From Zopfochytrium polystomum (taxonomy: Eukaryota; Chytridiomycota; Chytridiomycetes; Chytridiales; Chytridiaceae): a DNA stretch of 64,000 bases. Location of the stretch: contig JAIVFJ010000067.1 of NCBI GenBank assembly GCA_025765615.1, positions 234,404 to 298,403 of the forward strand, written 5' to 3'. Shown in pieces: positions 1-9,592 of this stretch. Position 1 is the first letter of the stretch, and each line of letters starts with the position of its first letter. The notes under the pieces are model-generated. The model ran no database searches. It was given only the letters and a program-made list of their open reading frames with translations, and had not been told where the DNA came from. The translations under genes and the position numbers were made by a program.

Positions 1-1085
1 ATTCCCAACAGTGTTCGGGCATGTCAGGACCCCTTCCACTTGATCTGGCGGTCCACTGCGAAAGTGAGAAAGGATTGCCAACGTCGTCTTTCAAAGCTAT
101 TTCATCACGCACTATATGATCCCAAACGGATACTTCGTCCCCGAGAGGATATGTTTTACAGAGTAAGGACTCTCCTTCAAGATTTTCCTGAGGATGAAAT
201 TACTGCCTCAAGGGACAAGCGGCGAGGAACGACCAACAACACACTGTTTCAAATTAGAGAGGAGATCTTTGTCCAGACGGAGGCGAAAACATTCACATTG
301 AACATGGGAAAGAACGAAGTTTGATTCAGTCCAGTCCAAATGAGTCCCCGCACAGTGAGCTTGTCAGGCTTTGCAGACGCTCTATGAGCTACAATGTGGG
401 GATGCGCGTCCTCATCTTTATAGTAAAGGTCGGTCAGGGTCAGCTTCTTCCAAAAATCTGAATTGTTGAAGGTGAATTTGAGGCAAGCGTGATGCATGGC
501 AGAGCTCCTCCTCATCTTGATGAGAAGAACATATTTAAGTGGATGAAAACGGCGCTGCTGGCACACTCAAGCATTCCAAATTCAGCTGCCTTCTCCAGTT
601 TATGAGCTCATGCAGCTCCACTTCTGCAGAATTGTCATGGAGAGTTTCGACTTCAAAAGACAGCAGAACTTGCCTTGCTGCATGGCGGGACTTCTTTGAC
701 ATTGATCAGCTTGTCAATAAGCATGCGGTTTCAGACGCAATCACAAGCCCAAGAAAGGTGCTTGCTAACGAACTTTGAATCCAAAAAACTAATATTCTGT
801 CAGCGTGGACTTCTCGAATACTTCAAAATTCTGACACCCTACTATCAACGCAAACATTTGTTGAACGCCTTCAATTAGAGGACACTAACGTGGAAGGCAA
901 ATTGTGGACTTGTCGTCAGACGAGCTTCGCATTTTACAGCATGTCTTTGTTCAACAGCAGTCTGGAAATGTCTTGTGGAAAGATAGTGCTTTTGTCACCA
1001 CCATAATGTTCAATTTCATAGTGAGATGTAATACAGACAACACTCTTCGGCTCACACCAAGAAGTCCCGCAGTCATTGCAGGTGC
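1..1085. other. Decayed or unresolved coding-like sequence at left edge
   Basis: No complete gene can be built here. On the + strand an open frame enters from the left edge and runs to 324, rich in Lys and Arg, and further short open stretches lie at 539-880 and 904-1113 in different frames. On the - strand open frames lie at 249-566 and 934-1122, the latter with a CxxC...C pattern. Frames change every 200-300 bases without convincing splice pairs, which is what a decayed mobile-element gene looks like. The stretch is continuous with the better preserved pseudogene that follows, so it may be the 5' part of the same element. The family was not recognised. Confidence 0.3.
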
Positions 1086-2329
1086 CATCAAAACTGGAGG
1101 GGATCTTCTTTAGGGACCGCACTTCCAGCAGTTGGGAATTTATTTACGATGCCACCACACAATTTCAAGCACCCTCCAGAAGTGTTTACAATGCAGGAAG
1201 ATACCCTCTGCAAAGTTCTTCCACAATTGTTGAATCCGCGTGCATTTCGTGCCTTGCGGGCATTTGCGGCCAATGTGTGTTCTGACATATATCACAGATC
1301 AGATGCGGATCTTATGCAAAAATGGGACAACTATAAAAGCGTGTTCGACGAGCGAACATTGCACAGGTGGCAGCAGGGACGGCACAAAATCCAATCATTG
1401 CTCCTTCAGACAACCCCGAAAATGATAACACCATTGTTGAAGCTCATGATTCTATTTTGAGCATGAGTCCTGTTGCTTTGGAAGATTTGCATCTGCCAGG
1501 ATCTTCAGACAAGCAGGTAGAGAGTGCGAGTAGTAGCACACCAGTTACGCCATTTAAGCCCACTCAGAGCAACACACACATTTGCGATTTGCACATGCAT
1601 GAAATTTTGCCAGTATGCGGACAGTTCAAAGAATGGAGACTATATAACTGGAAAGTAGTTCGACAATATGCTGCGACATTGCAAGCTAGCTATGGAAATA
1701 TCAGGACCGACACCCTTCGCCAAAAAGTGAATCGATTTCGACCAACAGCCCTGCAAAATGGAACAGTTTCGACCACTGACACATGTGCAAGCTTGACCTC
1801 ATCTTCCATCACAGAGAGGGAGTGTTCAAATTTCCCAAATGAGCGCTCCAGAGAAACTTTGAACGAAACTGTCGTTGAGGTACAATGACAAATTGGTGAA
1901 TTGTTTGGGCAGCAACAATGCGTGGCAGAGTTCTCAGACTTGCACCATACAAGTAGCACACCTGCTGTTGAGCTGCTCACAGTACAATCCTCCGACAGAC
2001 ATACTTTAACAGCAAAGGCTCAGTCGAACAGTGAATCAGTGGGGCACCAACAAGAAGTTACTGCTGCGTTTCCTGAACAGTCGAACACTTTGAGAAGCAC
2101 ACCTGCCATTGGGCTTCTTCCGAAACAGTCGCAAACTGCAGATCGGCAAGCTGCTTTTGCAAATGCTCGGTCAAACACAGCATGCGAAAACTGTCGGAAA
2201 CGGAAAAAGGGGTGTGATGGATCGGACAAAGATTGCAGCAAAAAGCGCGCAAGGACTGGCCAGCCTGGTATTTCTACCTTCTTTGCTCAGTCTGGAGGAA
2301 GTGGTCAGCCTCGAGGAAGTGGTCAATGA
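1086..2329 (+). pseudogene. Broken ORF of unknown family ending in a Cys/Lys-rich motif
   Basis: One frame is open from about 1114 to 1460, then coding character moves to another frame near 1390 and continues to 2329, interrupted by a single in-frame TGA at 1886-1888. Joined across the shift and the stop it would give a protein of about 400 residues. The last 60 residues contain CENCRKRKKGCDG followed by one more Cys, resembling the first half (CxxC-x6-C) of a fungal Zn2Cys6 cluster or a basic zinc knuckle, then a Gly/Ser/Gln-rich tail. The middle is Ser/Thr-rich. One frameshift plus one stop point to recent decay. I do not recognise the family; a transposon-encoded protein is a guess based on the unresolved sequence beside it. 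Confidence 0.4.
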
Positions 2330-2837
2330 GGCTGAAGTAATGTTGCGAGAGAAGAGAAAATAAATCGAAACGTAGTGGCACTTAACTTCACAACCTGTGC
2401 ATGCATTGCCTCCCCACAAGTGCCACCACCCACCAGCCGCCACTCCCACAACCCATTTGTTGCCGACTCTGTTGACAGAACGCTCGTCTGCGCTTGCAGT
2501 TTGCAAGGTTCATCCTCACAGTTTACGCGACTTCTCTCTCCAATATCTCGGTTTATTTGGCGTCAGCATAAGCTAGGACGGCAGCGGCTTCCCCCCCCCC
2601 CCACGACTCGCTTGCGCAGCTTCGTGCTTAAGCCTGCCGGAGGAAACTGGAGGAAAGCGAGTTGTGCCGAAGATTTCGTGTTGGCGGGATGAAATAAATC
2701 CCAGTCGGAAGGCCTTTTCTTATACTGTCGGAGGGTGTCGGAGCGTTGGAGCAGTCTCTGTCGGCGTCGGAGCGCTGCCTCGCTTCGCTCAGCAGCATCC
2801 CCAATAGCCCTTTCACTTTGTTTCTGTTTTCTGGACA

Positions 2838-2877
2838 TTAACGCATACCAGGTTCGGCGTTACCTGGTATGCGTTAA
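2838..2877. repeat. Perfect 15-bp inverted repeat with 10-bp loop
   Basis: The left arm TTAACGCATACCAGG (2838-2852) is the exact reverse complement of the right arm CCTGGTATGCGTTAA (2863-2877). The spacer is TTCGGCGTTA. The spacer itself contains GGCGTTA, which could also pair with part of the left arm, so two alternative hairpins are possible. It is not next to any gene I can identify and has no T run after it. It could be a mobile-element end, a palindromic protein-binding site, or chance. Confidence 0.8.
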
Positions 2878-2936
2878 AGTCAAGTGGACGGCACGCTGGC
2901 CTCCGCAGATATGTTCAAGTTCTGGTCAAAACGAAA

Positions 2937-2937
<1 letters not shown>

Positions 2938-2973
<36 letters not shown>
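2938..2973. repeat. 36-base poly(A) run
   Basis: An uninterrupted run of A on the + strand. It could be a retrotransposed tail or a simple homopolymer; no reverse-transcriptase sequence or target-site duplication was seen next to it. Confidence 0.9.
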
Positions 2974-2975
<2 letters not shown>

Positions 2976-3265
2976 ATGACCAAAAATGTGTGCCAATGGC
3001 GGAGGAAGCACATGCCCGGTTCATGCTGCGGGGAAACCAACCAATCAAAGACAGAGAAACGAATGAAGACCAAGATGGACTTTTTTTGATGATTCCAAAA
3101 AAAGAAACTGGGAGGATATCGTCACCGATTTTTCTCGTCTCGTTGCTTTGTCTCTCTGTCTCGGCCTGTCTGCCGCACAAGATGCAGTGTGCCTGATTTT
3201 CTCATCCGGTTTTCTTGTCTCCCTTTCCATTCAGCAGCTGTCGCTTCCGTCTGACTCTCTGACTC

Positions 3266-3267
<2 letters not shown>

Positions 3268-3364
<97 letters not shown>

Positions 3365-3371
3365 CCTCTCT
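3268..3371. repeat. CT dinucleotide microsatellite
   Basis: Nearly pure (CT)n on the + strand, preceded by a few CTGT units and followed by an impure C/T-rich stretch to about 3420. It lies 190 bases upstream of the receptor start codon. Confidence 0.95.
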
Positions 3372-3561
3372 CGTTCGCCTCCTCTCTCTCTTTCCCCCCC
3401 CTCTCTATCTATTCCATTTCTTTTCTTTGTCTGTCGCCTTCCCTCCCTCTCCCTGTCACCCCGACCTCGTTGATCACCCACCACTGTCCTTCCTGCCCAA
3501 CAGCAACAACGACATTCCGACTAAGCGGAGCAGACGACTATTCAACTCTTCTCCCAATCTG

Positions 3562-5791
3562 ATGCGTCTTTTCGCCGCTGCGGGGTGGGTAGCTACCACC
3601 GCGGCATTCGCCGCTCCACTCGTCGAAGCCGCCACAGCCATTCAAGGAACTCAGTGCACCGCCTACTCTTACAATGGCACTCTGTGTCCAGCCTCCGTCA
3701 TGACGTACTCAACCTCAGTTCCCACAGCGAACCAAGCTGCAACAGAAGCCGCCCTCAGCAGCAATCTGGGTCTGGTCCAAATAGCCAAGGAGGACACTAA
3801 TTGCTTCAATAGTCTTGTAGCCCTGGCTTGCGCAGCGGCCTTCCCTCAGTGTGATAAAGGTAGGCGGAACCGTAGCACCTGTTTTTTCTTTTATCTCTGA
3901 CGACGCTTGCTACATAGGTGTTACGAAGATTCCTTGCAAGTCATCCTGTCAAACGGCAGTCTCCACGTGCAGTGCATTTGCGCAGGCCAAGAACCTTGTT
4001 AGCGTGCTGAATGCGGCGGTCCAAAACTGTGAGCAGCTCTCCTCAGCCGACACCGAGCCTCTGCCAGACACCAATTGCCTTGCACCTGCTGTTATAGCGG
4101 CAGCTGCAACAAATGGAACTACAACCACCCCGACTACGACGACGTCGATCCCGTCAGTGTGCCCGAAGTTTTTCAAGCCAGCATCCAACCTTAACTTCAC
4201 CTCCAACCCCAACTGTGCGGCTTCGGGTTGCTGTGTGCCCTGCCCCGCCACGAACTACTTTTATCCCTCCGGCAAATACGATGCCGTTGTTACGATGGAT
4301 ATCGTTCTGAATCTGATCTCCTCCACCCTAATGGCTTACGTCGCCGTGTCCTGGTCAGTTCTGCCTGGCCGTCGCACTCACCCAGGAGACATTGTTCTCC
4401 ATTTCAGTACGTGTCAAACCTTTCCAATGGCACAGTCCACTCTAACTTGATTCAACCCAGGTTTGGCAAATATGGTATGGCACTCCTGCCATTATTTCCT
4501 TCTTGGCCACCCTCAGCGCATCCAATGTGCGGACGAAGTTACTTTAGCAACCTCATCGAACAATGTTCTTTGTGGTGTGATGGGCGCAATTCTTGTTCTT
4601 GCGATCAACGCGGCAGTGTACTGGGCTGCGTACATGATCTTCAACTTGCATGCGACCATTGTCTGGCGATCGTCCATCTTCGAGCGCTTCAAGCCCCTTG
4701 GCGTAGTGTTCTGCTGGGGAGTTGCCGCGGTGTTCACGTTTATCCCTCTTTTGCTGAACAAGGTCGATGCCTCGAGTGGTTTTGCTTGCGTCGTTGCTCC
4801 GGACAGTGCGAACTTATTGCTCTTTACTATGACTGGAATCTTCGCGTTCCCTGCCTTTTTCATCAATACGGCCACTATGATCTACATCATCGTTGTGGCT
4901 CGCGCCTCCACTACATCGCAAGGCGGCACGCAAGGGTCCTCGTGGAATGCAAATCAAGATGGTGTAAAGCCAGTCTCAGCACGCCGGCAGATTTTATCTC
5001 TCCTGAAACTGAATTGGCGCGCGCTACTTTTGGGTTTAACCTTTATTTTGGCGTACACTACCTACTTCATCTTTTTCAACTTGCTCGTGATTCCAAACTC
5101 GAACGTCAACTCGACAACCCCGTGGGTTCAGGAATGGTCGGCTTGCGTTCTTTCTTCGACTGCGGCTACAAACCAAGACACACAAACCGAATGTGCGAAC
5201 AAAGTTGCGAAACAAAATGTTCCTGCCTATGGTCTTCTGGTCTTCGCGAACATTATAACGTCGACCGTCGGAACTATCACGTTCTTCATCTTTGGCGCAA
5301 ACCTTCAAGTATTGCAAGACTGGATTCTTCAATTCCAACGCTGCTGCGGCGGAGGCCGACGGCGCAGCCAGGCTGACGAGGCGATGCAGGTGTATGAACA
5401 GCGGCAAGTTGCATCACCTCCAGCACAGAAGTACTCTTCACAAGACATGTACAGCCAGCAATCCTCTCAGCTCAACAGTGGCTCTTACTACGTTGCCCCC
5501 ACTACAATGGGCAGCGGGCAGCCGCAGTTCGACCCGTACCAAGCCCAACAGCAGAGCCAATTTTCCACACCGACTTACCCACAATCTGGCTTGAACAGTG
5601 GGTCAAACTACTCTTACCCGTCGGCCCAACAGGCACAGTCGCAACCTTACGCAAATGGACAGGGGATGTATGGAGCCGGTATCCAAACCATGCAGCAACC
5701 GCCCTTGCAACAATCCGGCTATTACGGCTCTCCTCAACCCCAGCAGCAAGCCTACGGCGGGGGTGGTCAGTACGGCCAACGGCAGTGGTAG
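3562..5791 (+). CDS. Frizzled/Smoothened-like seven-transmembrane receptor
   Basis: Three exons, 3562-3859, 3918-4406 and 4461-5791, give 705 residues; introns are 58 nt and 54 nt with GTAGGC and GTACGT donors. Residues 1-23 look like a signal peptide. A cysteine-rich ectodomain follows, with the FPQC...PCKSSC pattern of Frizzled domains and a CCVPCP motif just before the membrane, as in Frizzled-like proteins of amoebae and fungi. Seven hydrophobic segments run from about 222 to 543; the LPGRRTHPGDIVLHFS loop after helix 1 is a family hallmark. The tail (about 545-705) is rich in Gln, Ser, Tyr and Gly and probably disordered. The ATG at 3562 is chosen because it begins the signal peptide. 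By analogy it is a plasma-membrane receptor; ligand and effector cannot be inferred. The second intron is a multiple of three but contains an in-frame stop, so retention would truncate the protein. Confidence 0.88.
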
Positions 5792-6728
5792 TTCGTTATC
5801 TTTGCACGACTCCGCCCTTTTTGCCATCCTTCATAATGCGTGTGCCGGCCTTCCCTGTTTGTTTCTCGCTCTCGAAGTTGGCAGCGGTCTACTGACTTTT
5901 CGAGTTGGTTCTTTCCCGTTTTCCTTTTAACGCTTGTCTATCCTGCCTTGCCTATTCTCATGGCACCAATTTTACTGGAGTCAATGCTTCGCCTCTACTG
6001 TCACGAAAGATCTCGGACAGTTGTAGCCAGCCTCCTGGTAGTGTTCTGTCCGTCGAAAGTGGGTCTTTAGAGTTTCTATTTCTCTTTCCTTTGGAATGAA
6101 TTGATGAGAGACTTGCATTGAAAATTTGTTTAAATTGGCACTTCTCCCGCTCGAACAGCAATCCCCGCCCGAGCTACCCCTTCCAACCATGCGCGCTATC
6201 AGCCTTTTGAAGGCTTATAGGCTCTTTGAGAGAACATGTCCCTGTTTGTGCGAATATATACTGGTAGGGCAACTAGTTTCTGCTCCCACAGGCGGCGCGA
6301 CCGATGCCCAGAGGCAGGACCAGAGCTGCCCTGCCCGACGGATCCGCCAGTTTTCCAAGATAGATTTATAATGATGTGCCATTGCTTTGGCTGTAACCCC
6401 CAAAGGCTGTCTTCAGTTCATGGAAGACCTAAATAAGAACCGACCAGGCAGGCCCACATCCTTCCACGAGCTCAACCTTAAAAAAAAAAAAATTTAAAAA
6501 AAAATCGAATTTGCCAAGTTTTTCGACTTGTGGTAAAACTGCTGAAACAGGCGTGAAAGCTTTCTCCACTATTTTAGACGAGCGACAACGACCCCAAAGA
6601 AACAGACAACGACAAAAAAAGTACAAAATTATAATGAAAAGGAAACAGAAGTGTTTAGAAAAATAAATGAGAGGATCAGTGGTCATTGACAACAGCATCA
6701 AGTTAACACAAACCGGACACATTAACAA
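5792..6728. other. Intergenic, nothing recognised
   Basis: No supported gene or RNA. Contains the 3' flank of the receptor gene and an A-rich patch at 6480-6505. The right end adjoins the C-terminal end of the Fanzor relic on the - strand, and any terminal repeat of that element would be expected here, but none was seen. Confidence 0.5.
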
Positions 6729-7029
6729 GGTCCCCTCTAAAGGGGATTTTTTGTCTCTCCACACATGAAATATTGGATTGTCCCATACATGTTGACAGCA
6801 GCCACGATGTCACAGTCCTACATGGTTCTGAGGCTGTTGACCTCAGGATTGCATCAACTTGGGACCGCGACTGTCATTGGCTGTTGTTTCGCTCTACACA
6901 GACTCGACATCGTTGCATTTGGTTAGAAAGAGACAGAGAAGAGAGAGAGTAGAGAGAGGAGAGAGAGAGAGAGAGATGAGAGAGAGGAGAGGATGAGAGA
7001 GAGAGATGAGAGAGAGGAGAGAGAGAAGC

Positions 7030-7077
<48 letters not shown>

Positions 7078-8960
7078 GAGAGAGCGAAGAGAGAGAGAGA
7101 GAGCGAGCGAGACAGAGAGAGATAGTAAGTAGTACGCCAATGGAATATGTAAAGAGCAGCAGGGACGTGCCAGGACACTCTGAACTACTTGCCCCACTTT
7201 CTTCTTTCTCCCTTTCGGAGCTTACCCCCTGTTGGTCCTGCTTTGATGTGCAGAACTCATCAATGTCAACGACTTTGAGAACGAGCAGGTGCTTTTCGGC
7301 CGCCTGTCGAAATATCAAATTGGGAACACACTGACCACGAAGGTGGGAAGAAGTGGCAGGATTGGAGAAGAACTTAGTCCTATTTCCAATCGCTACCACA
7401 GTGTCTTCTTTTCTGGATTTTCAAAGGGAGGTTGGATGTAATAATGTCAACTAAAAAATGAAACGGGAACACAAGCTTCCTCACAAGAGAGTCAAAAGAC
7501 GATGTGTTGAAGCGATACTGCCTCTCAAGAAGTCAGTGCCAGTACCTCGCCTTGTTGCCAGTTTGGTTTGATTTTTTTTTTGTTCTAATTAATTTTTTGG
7601 AGGGGTTTAATAAATATTTAGTTTTCAATGAAAACACCTAGTGGTGATAAGGTTGGAAATTATTACCAAAAAGGATTGAGCACAGAATATGATGAAGACA
7701 ACATATTCTTCCATCCAAGGAGTCTTGGGTGTCATCAGAACTCGCTCCAACTCTTGGCGTCCAGCCTCTCAGCTCTCTTCTTGGCATAGAGATTGGATTG
7801 TGGCCTGTCAACTCGTGCCACTCACTGTTGCCAATATGGACTGGCTTGAAGTGGGGAATATAGTCGCAAAAACAGCAGTTGCTGTCCTGGCCATGCTCAC
7901 ATGGATGTCGGCTGTTCCACCAAGGCTTCTTGTCTTTGCGCTACAAAGCAGTCCCTGGTGTTAGGCGGAACTGAATGGTTAGCAGCAAGAGGCACAAGAC
8001 GGACCCGAACCTATTGTGACTGTCAGTTATCATTCTCACGATGCCCATGGGAGAGGGAGCCACTGCCAATGCAGACCTGGGCGCTGGCTTGCGCTGATGA
8101 CAAATACTCCGAGTATGAAGTGGAATGGAAACCCGGTGTCAACAGTTTTCCTCCTCCTCTGCCCAAGCAGATAATATAGGAGAGGTTTCACCCTGTGCCG
8201 GTCACGCTTGCCTAGCAACTATTACAGCGTGCATATCATCATCATGTATCAATAATTCATAACAGAGTTTTTTCTCCTTCTCTCCAAGTTGGGGAGAAGG
8301 ACCATTCACAAACACACATCTCCACTTCATTCACTCCTTCCACTCACTCACTCAGAGTAGACTGTTTACACCTGGTTTCCTCTTCCTTCTCTTTTTCACT
8401 CGACCTCCCCTGCTGTCGTCATCCTCAGCTTGCAAGGGGCTGTCATCATCCACATCGACTGTGTCTTCCCCAAATGTTTTTCTATTCCTTGACACTGGTC
8501 CTGCTTGTCATCCTCATGCATAAAGTCATCATCATCAACATCTGCAGTGGCGTCCACATCCAAAGGCCGTGCTGCAGTCCGCGTACGAAGATCTTGAGGT
8601 GATGTGGACGTGAAGATGTCTCTCATGCCGGGATCAGCAATGACAAGTGGATAATCGCCAAGTTTTGTCCAGTCAAAGCGTTCTCCACTGCTGTGAGTTT
8701 TCTTCTTCTTCTCCACATATCTCTTGACCAGAAACGAGATGCTGTGACTGTCAGTGGCGATGGTGCCTGTGAAGAACTTTTCACTGACTTTTGGTTGCTG
8801 ACCAGCTGGCAGGAGTCCAGGGAGCCTTTGGAAGCGCTTCTATTTCAGGTCAATGACTTGATTGTGAAATTCTTTGTTGGTTGCAGCCTTGGTAAAGCAG
8901 ACACAGTTGCAGGGTTGGGTTTGTGACAGGAAAGAAAAAAATTTTTTAGGAAGAGTGGTA
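6729..8960 (-). pseudogene. Fanzor (eukaryotic TnpB-like RNA-guided nuclease) relic
   Basis: Read on the - strand, the order of parts is that of a Fanzor/TnpB protein. (1) KFFTGTIATDSHSISFLVKR near 8760, matching the conserved strand block before the nuclease. (2) VIADPGMRDIFTS, a RuvC-I motif with its Asp at about 8633-8635. (3) VVAIGNRTKFF...SSHLRG near 7395-7335, the Gly-rich block. (4) VVDIDEFCTSK, the RuvC-II region with Glu at about 7256-7258. (5) RCRVC near 6905, a possible zinc-finger remnant. (6) DCDIVAAVNMYG, RuvC-III with Asp at about 6809-6811; the family usually has Arg before that Asp, here Cys. These blocks lie in different frames, with stops between them, an acidic run after RuvC-I and a GA microsatellite inside the zinc-finger region, so it cannot encode an active enzyme. 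N-terminal traces may extend to about 9430. No flanking repeats or guide-RNA region were identified. Confidence 0.75.
6926..7122. repeat. GA microsatellite inside the Fanzor relic
   Basis: Imperfect (GA)n on the + strand with GAT, GAGG and GCGA interruptions. It separates the RuvC-II and RuvC-III remnants and accounts for the long Leu/Ser-rich open frames on the - strand, which are not genes. Confidence 0.95.
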
Positions 8961-9592
8961 AAGTTTGTGCAGTGAACAAAGAATGGATGATTCAGCTTAC
9001 TTTGAGCGCTGAGAAAGTAGCACTTGAAGTAGCCATCGTAACAGGCGCGCAGCCCTTTGGGGTCCGGCAGGCAAAAGGCCCCCGTGCGAGCAAATGCGTT
9101 GATGAGGTAAACTTGGAAGGGACCCCTTTCTTATGACCTGCCCTACGAGCTGCGATGGGCGCGGTGGGTGTCTGGTGTTGAGGACGACAGAGATGGCGGC
9201 CAGTCGCGCACCCCTCCAAGAAAAAAAGCAATAAAAGCACCGAGTTAGGGCAACCTCTAATATTCGCCGACATCCCCTTTCTACGGATTGCGGTGTGCTT
9301 GTGGGGAGTCGACAATGCACACAAAAGAAATGCCTCCTTTAAGAAGTTAGGAACAGATAATAAAAGCCCAGTTCGCGAAAATGAGAGGGAAAGAAATAAG
9401 TTGGCCGCAAGAAACCCTGGCAGCATTCATAGGTAAGGTGCAGGACTGGCGGCCGAAAGGTGTCACAGTAGCGAGGGAGAAAAAAAAAGAGAATGGCCCA
9501 ACTTGGCACAGACTAACGAAGAAAAAGCAAACGGAATTTTGGTTGAGTGGGCGCTGGGGAGAGAGCGCCACATGAAAAACGGAAGTGCGCGC
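8961..9592. other. Intergenic; possible Fanzor N-terminal traces
   Basis: No intact gene. On the - strand, fragments at about 9120-8900 are in plausible order to be the eroded N-terminal part of the Fanzor relic, but they carry no diagnostic motif. The 3' flank of the WSC gene occupies the right end. Confidence 0.35.

Larger units (their letters stand above)
2330..3561. other. Repeat-rich intergenic region upstream of the receptor gene
   Basis: No supported gene. It holds a 12-base C run (2591-2602), a perfect inverted repeat (2838-2877), a 36-base A run (2938-2973) and a long CT microsatellite (about 3268-3371), all listed separately. Open frames here come from the low-complexity sequence. 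The last 500 bases are very pyrimidine-rich on the + strand and are the likely promoter or 5' leader of the Frizzled-like gene that starts at 3562. Confidence 0.6.

Noticed and set aside
2926..3484. Open frames over the A run and CT repeat encoding poly-Phe, Arg/Glu or Ser/Leu tracts
   Set aside because: These are translations of simple repeats.
6874..7197. Leu/Ser-rich open frames on the - strand
   Set aside because: Produced by the GA microsatellite.
8040..8110. A second Gly-Ser-Gly block on the - strand resembling the Fanzor strand motif
   Set aside because: The block near 7395-7335 fits better because the DEFCTSK motif follows directly; this one lies among stops.
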